In this document: piece by piece, positions 41,501 to 55,350 of the stretch
Layout: every line of letters begins with the position of its first letter
Numbering within the stretch: position 1 is the first letter of the stretch
Position numbers and translations under genes: made by a program
Notes under the pieces: generated by a model
Told to the model about the DNA's origin: nothing
The model's database searches: none
The model's input: only the letters and a program-made list of their open reading frames with translations
Source: Herbiconiux sp. SALV-R1
GTDB lineage: Bacteria; Actinomycetota; Actinomycetes; Actinomycetales; Microbacteriaceae
Reading direction: 5' to 3'
NCBI RefSeq assembly: GCF_013113715.1
Contig: NZ_CP053344.1
Coordinates: 1,612,001 to 1,676,000, forward strand
Length of the DNA stretch: 64,000 nt

Positions 41501-41985
41501 CCGCCCAGGAGAAGGCGGAGTACCTCGAGGGGACCTTCGTGTCGGTGCAGCCGCCCCTGCTACCGATGCTCTCGGCCGAGGAACAGGTGGTGTACGACCT
41601 CTGGGCGACCGGGATCTCGCCCGATGATCATCCGCTCGCGCACGTGCGGGAGGAGCTGCGCGGTCGGGGTGCCCTCTCGGTCGCCGATCTCGCCGCCACC
41701 GAGTCGGGGCGACGCATCGAGGTGGGCGGGGTGGTGACACACCGGCAGCGCCCGGCGACGGCGAGCGGCATCACCTTCCTCAACATCGAAGACGAGTCGG
41801 GGCTGCTCAACGTCATTTGCGGTGTCGGGGTCTGGAAGCGATACCGCCGGATCGCGCGGGACGCACCCGCCCTCATCGTGCGCGGCATCCTCGAACGCTC
41901 CGCCGAGGGCGTCATCAACCTCGTCGCCGACCGCTTCGAACCCCTCTCCCTCACCGCCCCCACCACCTCCCGCGACTTCCGCTGA
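38560..41985 (+). CDS. dnaE2: Error-prone DNA polymerase DnaE2
   Basis: C-family polymerase that copies past lesions with ImuA and ImuB and causes damage-induced mutation. The 1141-residue protein has an N-terminal PHP domain (ELHAHSNFSFLDGASSPE, then ALTDHDGFYGVVRF) and palm aspartates in PDIDVDFD (D456 and D458) plus the third in VKFDLLGLGML. Helix-hairpin-helix and OB-fold regions lie towards the end (VGGVVTHRQRPATASGITFLNIEDE). ATG 38560 has a strong AGAGGAGG. It is the last gene of the cassette; a repeat array follows. Confidence 0.96.
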   Translation: MGFDNPAISWSELERTLSGRTRPGPPPGDGVTQSAKRAPYDPALIDATGHDEPDEPDTPVVPYAELHAHSNFSFLDGASSPESLVEEAARLRLNALALTDHDGFYGVVRFAEAAEKHGVATIFGAELSLDLSKPQNGIADPEGSHLLLLARGKEGYHRLAGAITSAQLAPGAEKGKPLYDLDELAGHAQGGWTVLTGCRKGLVRQALEREGEAAAGREVDRLVDLFGRENVLVELIDRGDPLDSTRNDTLAALAAARGLPVVATGNVHYASSEQHRLSQALAAVRARRSLDELDGWLPAAPTARLRSGAEMARRFARYPGAVEHTVEVAADLSFELRMAKPRLPRQEVPEGHTPMSYLRMLVLDAVPRKYPNASPDDWSRIEKELAVIEEKDFPGYFLIVWDIVREARRLKILCQGRGSAANSAVCYLLDITAVDAIARDLPFERFLSSMRDEEPDIDVDFDSERREEVIQYVYTKYGRRNAAQVANVIQYRPKFAVRDMAKALGHSPGQQDAWSKQIERWGPMVESDDHDIPAPVIELATELLKFPRHLGIHSGGMVLTDRPVGEVCPIENARMADRTVLQWDKDDCAWMGLVKFDLLGLGMLSALQYTIDLVQESTDREWNLDSIPKEEEAVYDMLCRADSIGVFQVESRAQMGTLPRLQPRTFYDLVVEIALIRPGPIQGGAVHPYIRRKLGFEKITYLHPKLEPVLERTLGVPLFQEQLMQMAMAVGDCSAEDADLLRRAMGSKRGLEKISSLREKLYAGMAGNGITGDDADIIYKKIEAFANFGFAESHSTSFALLVYASSWFKLHYPAAFLAALLRAQPMGFYSPQTLTADARRHGVEVRRPDIQRSGVLAGLEPLLLASPPGSLVEETGLDGCVHPSPPVPPDFDRSAPDLSELHRRDGKLAVRLGLAEVHSIGKGVAERIVAERAENGPYLSMSDLVRRVGLDTGQLEALATAGAFESLGLTKREALWEAGNAAQEKAEYLEGTFVSVQPPLLPMLSAEEQVVYDLWATGISPDDHPLAHVREELRGRGALSVADLAATESGRRIEVGGVVTHRQRPATASGITFLNIEDESGLLNVICGVGVWKRYRRIARDAPALIVRGILERSAEGVINLVADRFEPLSLTAPTTSRDFR

Positions 41986-42039
41986 CCCGCCCCACCCGGC
42001 GCGGCGCGTCGCGCGGCTCCACCGCGCCCGCCACGCCCC

Positions 42040-42216
42040 CGAAGTGGATGGAGAAACCGGCTCCTCACGAAAACGGATGGAGGAAATGGCGGCTTAGAGC
42101 GGCCGCGTCCATCGAGTTCGGGCGCGGGTGGCGGCGAATCGACGGAGAATTCCGCCACCGGGGCCAAAAGACGGAGTCTCAGACGGCATATCCGCCGAGA
42201 CTCCGTCTATCGGCGC
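42040..42216. repeat. 177-base tandem repeat, unit 1
   Basis: Starts CGAAGTGGATGGAGAAACCG, contains GTCCATCGAGTTCGGGCGCG in its middle and ends with a hairpin: GACGGAGTCTC (42170-42180) pairs with GAGACTCCGTC (42197-42207) over a 16-base loop. Confidence 0.85.
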
Positions 42217-42393
42217 CGAAGTGGATGGAGAAACCGACCCCTCACGGAAACGGATGGAGGAAATGGCGGCTACGAGCGGCAGAGTCCATCGAGTTCGGGC
42301 GCGGGTAGCGGCGAAACGACGGAGGAGCCGGGCGCTCGGGCGGAACGACGGAGTCTCAGACGGCATATCCGCCGAGACTCCGTCGATTGGGGC
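42217..42393. repeat. 177-base tandem repeat, unit 2
   Basis: Directly abuts unit 1 and has exactly the same length. The hairpin arms are identical, at 42347-42357 and 42374-42384, a shift of exactly 177 bases. Differences are scattered single bases. Confidence 0.85.
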
Positions 42394-42590
42394 CGAAGTG
42401 GATAGGGGGATGGGGCGGCCGAAGTGGATGGAGAAACCGGCCCCTCACTGAAACGGGTGGAGGGGGTGGCGGCTGCGGGCGGGAGAGTCCATCGAGTTTG
42501 GGCGGGGGTGAGGGGCGAAACGACGGAGGAATGGGGCGCCCGCGCAGAAGGACGGAGTCTCGGGAGGGATTCGTGCCGAGACTCCGTCGT
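42394..42590. repeat. Truncated copy and diverged tandem repeat unit 3
   Basis: A 26-base false start (42394-42419) repeats the unit beginning, then unit 3 runs from 42420. It is more diverged, but the hairpin arms (42551-42561 and 42578-42588) are intact while the loop differs completely. A T4 run follows the last hairpin, so it could end dnaE2 transcripts. Confidence 0.8.
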
Positions 42591-42647
42591 TTTGCGCGGC
42601 GCGCGGCGGGCGCGGCGCACGCGGCGCGCCGCGCGGGGCGCGGCGCG

Positions 42648-45353
42648 CTAGTGGGCGGCGGCGTCCCAGTTGGGGCCGTGGCCGACTTGCACTTCGAGGG
42701 GGACGGAGAGGGAGGCGGCGCCGCCCATGCGGGTGGTGACGACCTCGGCGAGGGCGTCCCACTCGCCGGGGGCGACGTCGAAGACGAGTTCGTCGTGAAC
42801 CTGGAGGAGCATCTTCGACTGCAGGTCGCGGGAGCGGAGGTCTGCGGCGATGCCGATCATCGCGATCTTGATGATGTCGGCGGCGGTGCCCTGGATGGGG
42901 GCGTTCAGCGCCGCGCGCTCGTCGTTGTCGCGCAGCACGCGGTTGGCGCTGTTGAGGTTCGCGAAGGGGCGGCGGCGGCCGAAGATGGTCTCGGTGTACC
43001 CGTCGACCTTGGCCTGCACCACGACGTTGCGCAGGTAGTCGCGCACCCCGCCGAAGCGTTCGAAGTATTCCGACATGAGCTGCTTCGCCTCGGCCGTCTC
43101 GATGCGCAACTGCTTCGACAGGCCGAACGCCGAGAGGCCGTAGGCCAACCCGTACGACATGGCCTTCACCTTGGTGCGCATGATGGGCGTGACGTCGGCC
43201 GGGTCGACCGAGAAGATGCGCGCACCGACGAAGCGGTGCAGGTCTTCGCCGGAGTGGAAGGCGTCGATGAGCCCCTGGTCACCCGAGAGGTGCGCCATGA
43301 TGCGCATCTCGATCTGCGAGTAGTCGGCGGTGAGCAGCGTCTCGTACCCCTCGCCCACCTGGAACGCCTGACGGATGCGCCGGCTCTCCTCGGTGCGCAC
43401 CGGGATGTTCTGCAGGTTCGGGTCGGTCGACGAGATGCGCCCCGTCGACGAGCCGGTCTGCACGTAGGTGGTGTGCACCCGCTTGTCGGGTGCGATCGCC
43501 TTGTCGACGCTCTCGATGATCTGCCGCAGCTTCGTGGCGTCGCGGTGCGCCAGCAGCAGCCCGAGGAACGGATGCGGATTCGACGCCTGCAGGTCGGCCA
43601 GGGCCCCGGCGTCGGTGGAGTAGCCCGTCTTCGTGGCGCGGGTCTTGGGCATGTCGAGCTGGTCGAACAGCACCTCCTGCAGCTGCTTGGGCGAACCGAG
43701 GTTCACCTCGCGGCCGATGATGCCGAAGGCCTCGGTGGCGATGGACGCCGCGGTCTCGCCGAGCTCGCTCGACAGCGCCGAGAGCTCGGCGTGACTCACG
43801 GTGACGCCGGTGAGCTCCATCTCGGCGAGCACGAGCAGCACGGGCAGCTCGATCTCGGTGAGCACGCGCAGGGTGCGCTCGTCGAGCACGCCGGAGAGCG
43901 ACTGCGCCACCCGCCACACGTACCACGCCTCTTCGGCGGGCCCGAAGGCGGAGTCGTTCTCGGGAACGAGCTGGTTCGGGTCGGGCGTGGGCAGCGTCTC
44001 GAGCAGGTGCCGGTCGACGAGCTGCGCGAGCGAGCGGTCGGCGCTGGAGTCGGGCTTCAGCAGCCACGCCGCGATGACCGGGTCGAAGGCGAGCCCTCCC
44101 ACCTCGAGGCCCGCCGCGCGCAGCGCCTTGATCTGCTTCTTCGCGTCGAACAGGATCTTCGGGCTCGGCCCCGCGAGCCAGGCCTCGAGCGGCGCGTAGT
44201 CGGGGCTGTTCGGAATCCACGGCAGGAACACCGTCTCGCTGCGGGTGCCGAGGCCGAAGCCCACCGGGAACCCGTCGATGGTCTCGATGTGCACGGCGAC
44301 CGCGTCGGCGACCGGCGAGTCGCCGAGAGAGCCCGCGGGCGCCGAGTGACGCCCCAGCCACCCGGTGAGCTCTTCGTCGAGCAGCGTCACCGGCGTCGGC
44401 GCGTTCTCGGCGGCGGCAGCTGCCGCGGTGGCCGCGGCCGCCCCCACCTCGGAGTCGCCCGAGAAGCCCTCGAGCTTCAGCACCCGGTCGAGCAGCGTGC
44501 GGAACTCGAGCCGCGCGAACACCTCGCGCACCAGCTGCTCGTCGGCCGGGCGCCGCTCGAGGTCGTCGGGGCCGACGGGCAGCTCGACGTCGGTGAGCAG
44601 CCGGTTGAGTTTGCGGTTGCGCACCACGTCGTCGACGTGCTCGCGCAGGTTGTTGCCCACCACTCCGCCGATCTCGTCGCGGTGCTCGAGGATGGCGTCG
44701 AGCGAGCCGAACTGGTTCAGCCACTTCACCGCCGTCTTCTCGCCCACCTTCGGCACGCCGGGCAGGTTGTCGCTGGTCTCGCCGACGAGCGCCGCGATGT
44801 CGGGGTACTGCTCGGGGCGGATGCCGTACCGGTCGAGCACCTTCGCCTCGTCATAACGCGTGAGGTCGGAAACTCCCTGGCGCGACGGGTAGAGCAGCGT
44901 CACGTCGTCGTTGACGAGCTGGATGGTGTCGCGGTCGCCCGAGACGACGAGCACGCGGTAGCCCGCCTCCCGCCCCTGCGTGGCGAGGGTGGCGAGGATG
45001 TCGTCGGCCTCGAAGTCTTCTTTCTCGATGGTGACGATGCCGAGGGCGTGAAGGCACTCCTGCAGCAGCGGGACCTGCCCGATGAACTCGGGCGGGGTCT
45101 CGCCGCGGGTGCCCTTGTACTCGGCGTACTCGCGGGTGCGGAAGGAGAAGCGGGAGACGTCGAAGGCGACGGCGAGGTGCGTGGGCTTCTCGGCCTTCAG
45201 CAGGTTGATGAGCATCGCGAGGAAGCCGTGGATGGCGTTCGTGTGCTGCCCGTCGCGGGTGGAGAAACTGTCGACCGGCAGGGCGTAGAAGGCCCTGAAA
45301 GCGAGCGAATGACCGTCGATGACGAGGAGGGTAGGCTGATCTTTGTCCGGCAC
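42648..45353 (-). CDS. polA: DNA polymerase I
   Basis: Fills repair gaps and removes RNA primers. The 901-residue protein has the N-terminal 5'-3' nuclease (LLVIDGHSLAFRAFYA, then VSGDRDTIQLV), a central proofreading-like fold whose usual acidic residues look incomplete, and the polymerase domain with motif A DYSQIEMR, motif B KVKAMSYGLAYG and motif C VHDELVF. GTG 45353 lies 6 bases after TAGGCT, with no good ribosome-binding site. A damage-type promoter element precedes it. It is divergent from a thioesterase gene by 54 bases. Confidence 0.97.
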   Translation of the reverse strand: MPDKDQPTLLVIDGHSLAFRAFYALPVDSFSTRDGQHTNAIHGFLAMLINLLKAEKPTHLAVAFDVSRFSFRTREYAEYKGTRGETPPEFIGQVPLLQECLHALGIVTIEKEDFEADDILATLATQGREAGYRVLVVSGDRDTIQLVNDDVTLLYPSRQGVSDLTRYDEAKVLDRYGIRPEQYPDIAALVGETSDNLPGVPKVGEKTAVKWLNQFGSLDAILEHRDEIGGVVGNNLREHVDDVVRNRKLNRLLTDVELPVGPDDLERRPADEQLVREVFARLEFRTLLDRVLKLEGFSGDSEVGAAAATAAAAAAENAPTPVTLLDEELTGWLGRHSAPAGSLGDSPVADAVAVHIETIDGFPVGFGLGTRSETVFLPWIPNSPDYAPLEAWLAGPSPKILFDAKKQIKALRAAGLEVGGLAFDPVIAAWLLKPDSSADRSLAQLVDRHLLETLPTPDPNQLVPENDSAFGPAEEAWYVWRVAQSLSGVLDERTLRVLTEIELPVLLVLAEMELTGVTVSHAELSALSSELGETAASIATEAFGIIGREVNLGSPKQLQEVLFDQLDMPKTRATKTGYSTDAGALADLQASNPHPFLGLLLAHRDATKLRQIIESVDKAIAPDKRVHTTYVQTGSSTGRISSTDPNLQNIPVRTEESRRIRQAFQVGEGYETLLTADYSQIEMRIMAHLSGDQGLIDAFHSGEDLHRFVGARIFSVDPADVTPIMRTKVKAMSYGLAYGLSAFGLSKQLRIETAEAKQLMSEYFERFGGVRDYLRNVVVQAKVDGYTETIFGRRRPFANLNSANRVLRDNDERAALNAPIQGTAADIIKIAMIGIAADLRSRDLQSKMLLQVHDELVFDVAPGEWDALAEVVTTRMGGAASLSVPLEVQVGHGPNWDAAAH

Positions 45354-45359
45354 ACGGCA

Positions 45360-45381
45360 AGCCTACACACGGCCTCCGACA
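45360..45381 (-). promoter_or_regulatory. RecA-NDp-like promoter of polA
   Basis: On the minus strand TGTCGGAG (complement of 45374-45381) is followed by exactly 8 bases, then TAGGCT (complement of 45360-45365), then 6 bases to the polA GTG. There is one mismatch in the TGTCRGTG core. Confidence 0.55.
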
Positions 45382-45407
45382 GCCAAATCAGACAGGATCA
45401 CGCACCG

Positions 45408-45881
45408 ATGACGCAGCAGACCGAGCCCCCCGCATCCGCAGCCGAACCCCTCCCGATCGACGTGATGGAGGTGTTCGGCTACCGCGGCATCGGCGCTCTC
45501 GCCGAGCGGATGGGCATCGAGTTCCTCGAGCTCAGCCCCGAGCGCTCGGTGGCCCGCATGCCCGTCGAGGGCAACACGCAGCCGCTCGGCCTGGTGCACG
45601 GCGGCGCCTACGTGGTGCTCGCCGAGAGCCTCGGCTCGACCGCGGCGAACCTCCACGCCGGCCCCACGAAGGTGGCGATGGGCATCGAGATCAACGCCAG
45701 CCACTCCGGCTCGGCGACGAACGGATGGGTGATCGGCACCTGCACGGCCATCCACCTCGGCAAGAGCCTCGCCACGCATCAGATCGAGGTCGACGACGAG
45801 AACGGCCGCCGGCTCTCGACGGTTCGCATCACGAACATCATCAAGGACCGACGGCCGAACCAGGTCTTCGAGAAGAGCTGA
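45408..45881 (+). CDS. PaaI-like hotdog-fold thioesterase
   Basis: A 157-residue protein with the hotdog signature GLVHGGAYVVLAESLGS, in which the helix after HGG packs in the fold and the downstream acidic residue is the likely catalytic one. The later NASHSGSATNGWVIGTC strand fits the acyl-CoA thioesterase/PaaI group. The natural substrate is unknown. The ATG at 45408 has only a weak AGGA upstream. The stop is 3 bases from the convergent pdtaR stop. Confidence 0.88.
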   Translation: MTQQTEPPASAAEPLPIDVMEVFGYRGIGALAERMGIEFLELSPERSVARMPVEGNTQPLGLVHGGAYVVLAESLGSTAANLHAGPTKVAMGIEINASHSGSATNGWVIGTCTAIHLGKSLATHQIEVDDENGRRLSTVRITNIIKDRRPNQVFEKS

Positions 45882-45884
45882 ACC

Positions 45885-46490
45885 CTACTTCTTCGGCGAC
45901 AGCTGCTCGATGATGGCCTGCGCCACGTCGTGCATGGTGAGCCGGCGATCCATCGACGCCTTCTGAATCCAGCGGAAGGCCTCGGGCTCCGTGAGCCCCA
46001 TCTTCTCGTTGAGCAGGCCCTTGGCGCGGTCGACGAGCTTGCGGGTCTCGAAGCGCTCGACCAGATCGGCGACCTCGGCCTCGAGGGTGATGATCTGGGC
46101 GTAGCGCGAGAGTGCGATCTCGATCGCGGGCAGCAGGTCGTTGGGCGTGAACGGCTTCACCACGTAGGCGAGTGCGCCGGCCTCGGTGGCGCGCTCGACG
46201 AGCTCCTTCTGGCTGAAGGCGGTGAGCAGCACGACGGGGGCGATGTGATCTTTCGACAGCCGCTCGGCAGCCGAGATGCCGTCGAGCTGGGGCATCTTCA
46301 CGTCCATGATGACCAGGTCGGGACGCAGCTCCGCGGCGAGGGCCACGGCGGTCTCGCCGTCTCCTGCCTCGCCGACGACCTCGAACCCGTTGTCGCGCAG
46401 GATCTCGACGATGTCGAGGCGGATCAGCGATTCGTCTTCGGCCACCACTACGCGGCGGGGCACTGCTGTCGTTGGTTCTTGGTCAGTCAC
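45885..46490 (-). CDS. pdtaR: ANTAR-domain response regulator, PdtaR-like
   Basis: A 201-residue regulator. The receiver domain has the acidic pair E18-D19, phospho-acceptor D63 in VIMDVKMPQLDG, and VVKPF. The C-terminal ANTAR domain (about 130-195, LVDRAKGLLNEKMGLTEPEAFRWIQKASMD) binds paired RNA hairpins and acts by antitermination; PdtaR with sensor PdtaS does this in mycobacteria. No kinase gene is nearby. GTG 46490 lies 6 bases after TAGGGT, which could be either a -10 or the ribosome-binding site. It is divergent from the tRNA-Leu gene. Confidence 0.9.
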   Translation of the reverse strand: MTDQEPTTAVPRRVVVAEDESLIRLDIVEILRDNGFEVVGEAGDGETAVALAAELRPDLVIMDVKMPQLDGISAAERLSKDHIAPVVLLTAFSQKELVERATEAGALAYVVKPFTPNDLLPAIEIALSRYAQIITLEAEVADLVERFETRKLVDRAKGLLNEKMGLTEPEAFRWIQKASMDRRLTMHDVAQAIIEQLSPKK

Positions 46491-46496
46491 GATTCA

Positions 46497-46511
46497 ACCC
46501 TACGGTATTCT
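46497..46511. promoter_or_regulatory. Back-to-back -10 candidates for pdtaR and tRNA-Leu
   Basis: On the minus strand TAGGGT (complement of 46497-46502) is 6 bases before the pdtaR GTG. On the plus strand TATTCT (46506-46511) is 18 bases before the tRNA. The 39-base gap means the two promoters must overlap. No -35 is convincing. Confidence 0.4.
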
Positions 46512-46529
46512 TGACCTCGCTCGTAGCAG

Positions 46530-46612
46530 GCCGGTGTGGCGGAATGGCAGACGCGGCGCACTCAAAATGCGCTGTCCGTGAGGGCGTGTGGGTTCGAGTC
46601 CCACCACCGGTA
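46530..46612 (+). tRNA. tRNA-Leu (anticodon CAA)
   Basis: An 83-base class II tRNA. The acceptor stem GCCGGTG pairs with CACCGGT (one G-T pair at the end). The anticodon stem GCGCA/TGCGC encloses loop CTCAAAA, giving CAA at 46563-46565, which reads UUG codons. A long variable arm follows, then the T arm GTGGG-TTCGAGT-CCCAC. A full CCA end is not encoded (ACC then G). A small 6-bp hairpin (46626-46643) lies 13 bases downstream and may end transcription. Confidence 0.95.
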
Positions 46613-46675
46613 CCGATCGAGCGGATGCGCGTGGGGGCGCGCACAGAACGCTCGGCCGGCACGAGAACGGTGGCG

Positions 46676-47446
46676 TCAGCCGATCGGCGTCGGGGTCACC
46701 GACGGCGTGGGTGCCGGGGTGGGCGTCGACGGCACCTCCGAGAAGATCGCGATCGGCACGTACTGGTGCACGATCTGCGTGGTGTACGTGTTCGACCCGG
46801 GCGAGTTCTCGTACGACAGCTGCAGGGCGAAGTCGAGCATCACGCCCTGGGTGTCGTCGGCGAGCACCCCGATCTGCTGCGACTCGAGCTGGAACCCGCC
46901 CTTCGGCGAGGTGATCAGCAGGCCGAGCCCCTGCTCCGAGCGCAGCGCCTCGGGGTCGAGGGTGACCTTCAGCGGGTCGGTGTTGAGGGTGTAGGCGGTC
47001 TGCACGGCACCGGATGCGGTGGTCGTCTGCGCGGTGACGGTGATGTTCGACATGTACACCCGGCGCTTCTGGTCGAAGGTCGCCTCGGCGGGCACGCGGT
47101 TGTCGTAGGCGCCGATGACGAAGGAGAAGCGCTTGTCGGCGAGCGGGGTCCAGTCGTGGGTCTTCTGCTCCGTCCAGACGTCGATCTTCAGCTGCAGCTG
47201 GTCGGCGATGTCGACGGTGGGGTGCACCGAGCCCATGTCGGTGAAGACGGAGGCGAACTGGAGGTCGGTGGCCGTCGCCTGGGTGCCGGTGGTGCCGGTC
47301 GAGGCATTCGTTCCGGCTCCCTGCACCGCGGGGGTGGGCTGGATGCCGAACAGGGGCATGATGGTCGAGCAGCCGGAGAGCGCGAGCGCGGTGGCGACGA
47401 CGGCGGTCGCACCGACGGTGCGGAGGACGAGGCTGGTGCGCTGCAT
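46676..47446 (-). CDS. Putative lipoprotein of unknown function
   Basis: A 256-residue secreted protein. A basic N-terminus and hydrophobic stretch end in the lipobox LSGC, with the lipid-anchored cysteine at C26, so it should sit on the outer face of the membrane. A Thr/Gly/Ala-rich linker follows, then a beta-rich domain (VYMSNITVTAQTTTA, MLDFALQLSYEN) and a Pro/Thr-rich tail. I recognise no family. ATG 47446 has GGAAG upstream. It lies between tRNA-Leu and pyk; nothing in the context explains its role. Confidence 0.8.
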   Translation of the reverse strand: MQRTSLVLRTVGATAVVATALALSGCSTIMPLFGIQPTPAVQGAGTNASTGTTGTQATATDLQFASVFTDMGSVHPTVDIADQLQLKIDVWTEQKTHDWTPLADKRFSFVIGAYDNRVPAEATFDQKRRVYMSNITVTAQTTTASGAVQTAYTLNTDPLKVTLDPEALRSEQGLGLLITSPKGGFQLESQQIGVLADDTQGVMLDFALQLSYENSPGSNTYTTQIVHQYVPIAIFSEVPSTPTPAPTPSVTPTPIG

Positions 47447-47532
47447 GGTGGTGTTCTTCCGTTCGGGTCGCAGGGCCTCGCGGTCGAGGCGCATCCGAAA
47501 TCTAGCAGCGCGCATCCGCCCGAAAACGGCGA

Positions 47533-47573
47533 TCGGCCAGGACCCGATCAAGTCTTGATCGAATCCTGGCCGA
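47533..47573. terminator. 41-base imperfect palindrome after pyk
   Basis: TCGGCCAGGA, 3 mismatched bases, GATCAAG, a single central base, CTTGATC, 3 bases, TCCTGGCCGA. It lies 39 bases past the pyk stop and 87 bases before the lipoprotein start on the same strand. It could be the pyk terminator or, because it is so symmetric, an operator for the lipoprotein gene. Confidence 0.5.
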
Positions 47574-47611
47574 ATCCTGAGCATCGGGCCCTGGAGGGCC
47601 TGTCAGCCCGA

Positions 47612-49057
47612 TCAGGTGTCGAAGGTCTCCGGCTTCAGCGGGTTGTGGGCCGAGCCGATGACGTGCACGCGCATGTCGTTCGTGGTGCCGGCGACCCCGG
47701 GAGGGGACCCGGAGATGACGATGACCTTGTCGCCGAGCTGGGCGCGGCCGAGGCCGAGCAGCACGTCGTCGACCTGCACCATGAGCTCATCGGTGTGCTT
47801 CACGCGCGGCACCAGGTACGACTGCACGCCCCAGCTGAGCGACATGCGGTTGCGGATGCCGGGCAGCGGCGTGAACCCGAGGATGGGGATGGTGCTGCGC
47901 AGGCGCGTCATGCGGCGCACCGAGTCGCCCGACTCGGTGAAGACGCAGAGGAACTTGGCGCCCACGAAGTCGCCCACCTCGGCGGCGGCGAGCGTGACGG
48001 CGCCGCCCTGGGTGCGGGGCTTGGTGCCGAGCTCGGGGATGCGCTCGAGGCCGTGCTCCTCGGTCGACTCGATGATGCGCGCCATGGTCTGCACGGTGAT
48101 GACGGGGAACTCGCCCACGCTGGTCTCACCCGAGAGCATGACCGCGTCGGCGCCGTCGAGCACCGCATTGGCGCAGTCGGAGGCCTCGGCGCGGGTGGGG
48201 CGGGGCGAGGAGATCATCGACTCGAGCACCTGGGTGGCGACGATGACGGGCTTCGCCATGCGGCGGGAGAGCTCGACGGCGCGCTTCTGCACGATCGGCA
48301 CCGCCTCGAGCGGCAGCTCGACACCGAGGTCGCCGCGGGCGACCATGATGCCGTCGAAGGCGTCGATGATCTCCTCGAGGTTGTCGACGGCCTGCGGCTT
48401 CTCGATCTTGGCGATGACGGGAACGCGGCGCCCCTCTTCGTCCATGATGCGGTGCACGTCGACCACGTCGGCCGCGTCGCGCACGAACGACAGCGCGATG
48501 TAGTCGGCGCCGAGGTTGAGGCCCCAGCGCAGGTCGGCGACGTCCTTCTCGCTCATGGCGGGAACGTTCACGGCGACACCGGGCAGGTTGATGCCCTTGT
48601 TGTTCGACACGGCGCCCGGAACCTCGACGACCGTGGTGACGACGGTGCCGTCGGTCTCGAGCACCCGCAGCGCCACCTTGCCGTCGTCGATGAGCAGCGG
48701 GTCGCCCGGCTTCACGTCGTCGGGCAGGCCCTTGAAGGTGGTGGAGGAGATCTCCTTGGTGCCGATGATGTCGTCGATGGTGATCTTGAAGATGTCACCC
48801 TCGGCGAGGTCGTAGGGGCCGTTCTCGAACTTGCCGAGGCGGATCTTCGGGCCCTGCAGGTCGACCAGCACGGCGACGGCGCGGCCGGAGTCGTCGGCGG
48901 CCTGACGCACGTTCTTGTAGACGGCCTCGTGCACGTCGTAGCTGCCGTGGCTGAGGTTCATGCGAGCGACGTCGACGCCGGCATCGATGATGGCTCTGAT
49001 GGTGTCATAGGTCGACGTTGCCGGCCCGAGGGTTGCGACGATCTTCGCGCGTCTCAT
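47612..49057 (-). CDS. pyk: Pyruvate kinase
   Basis: Makes pyruvate and ATP from phosphoenolpyruvate. The 481-residue protein starts MRRAKIVATLGPATS and has the LVDLQGPKIRLG strand, catalytic lysine region IPVIAKIEKPQAVDNLEEI and MVARGDLGVELPLE, followed by a complete C-terminal regulatory domain. ATG 49057 is used, with GGAGCAGT upstream at long spacing. It lies 85 bases after gltD on the same strand; that gap shows no hairpin or promoter that I can support. Confidence 0.97.
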   Translation of the reverse strand: MRRAKIVATLGPATSTYDTIRAIIDAGVDVARMNLSHGSYDVHEAVYKNVRQAADDSGRAVAVLVDLQGPKIRLGKFENGPYDLAEGDIFKITIDDIIGTKEISSTTFKGLPDDVKPGDPLLIDDGKVALRVLETDGTVVTTVVEVPGAVSNNKGINLPGVAVNVPAMSEKDVADLRWGLNLGADYIALSFVRDAADVVDVHRIMDEEGRRVPVIAKIEKPQAVDNLEEIIDAFDGIMVARGDLGVELPLEAVPIVQKRAVELSRRMAKPVIVATQVLESMISSPRPTRAEASDCANAVLDGADAVMLSGETSVGEFPVITVQTMARIIESTEEHGLERIPELGTKPRTQGGAVTLAAAEVGDFVGAKFLCVFTESGDSVRRMTRLRSTIPILGFTPLPGIRNRMSLSWGVQSYLVPRVKHTDELMVQVDDVLLGLGRAQLGDKVIVISGSPPGVAGTTNDMRVHVIGSAHNPLKPETFDT

Positions 49058-49142
49058 CAGTGGTTACTGCTCCGAGTTCTGCGCCGGGGCGCATATGTGG
49101 TGGTGGGTGGAGGCTGTAGGTGGTTGGTCGGGGGCGAGGCTA

Positions 49143-55182
<6,040 letters not shown>

Positions 55183-55329
55183 GCAGAACCGTCCTCTACG
55201 TGAATTTCTGAGGGAACTGGGACGACGATGGCCCAAGGGGATGTCTAGGTGCCCACCGGCGTCTGTGGACCGCGTGTGGTGAACGGAGCGCCGGTCGATT
55301 CTACCTCAGCGCGCTCGGGGTGCCGTTCC

Positions 55330-55350
55330 CGCCCCCTGTTCGAGGGGGCG
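55330..55350. terminator. Hairpin after trpA
   Basis: A 7-bp stem, CGCCCCC with GGGGGCG, and a 7-base loop, 23 bases beyond the trpA stop, in the 191-base gap before gltB. No T-run follows. The rest of this gap holds no gene; lgt, which often lies here, is absent. Confidence 0.5.

Larger units (their letters stand above)
41986..42647. other. Gene-free region between convergent dnaE2 and polA
   Basis: 662 bases between two convergent stops. It holds a short GC-rich lead-in, three tandem copies of a 177-base unit, and a low-complexity G/C tract (about 42594-42647) next to the polA end. Several frames stay open through the repeats because 177 is a multiple of three; I see no gene. Confidence 0.75.

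Noticed and set aside
41817-42451. Open frames running through the tandem repeats, giving repeated peptides such as MEKPTPHGNGWRKWRL
   Set aside because: Several frames on both strands stay open because the unit is 177 bases, a multiple of three. The hairpins are conserved rather than one reading frame, and there is no good ribosome-binding site.
42040-42590. CRISPR array
   Set aside because: Only three contiguous 177-base copies, no short repeat-spacer alternation, no cas genes.
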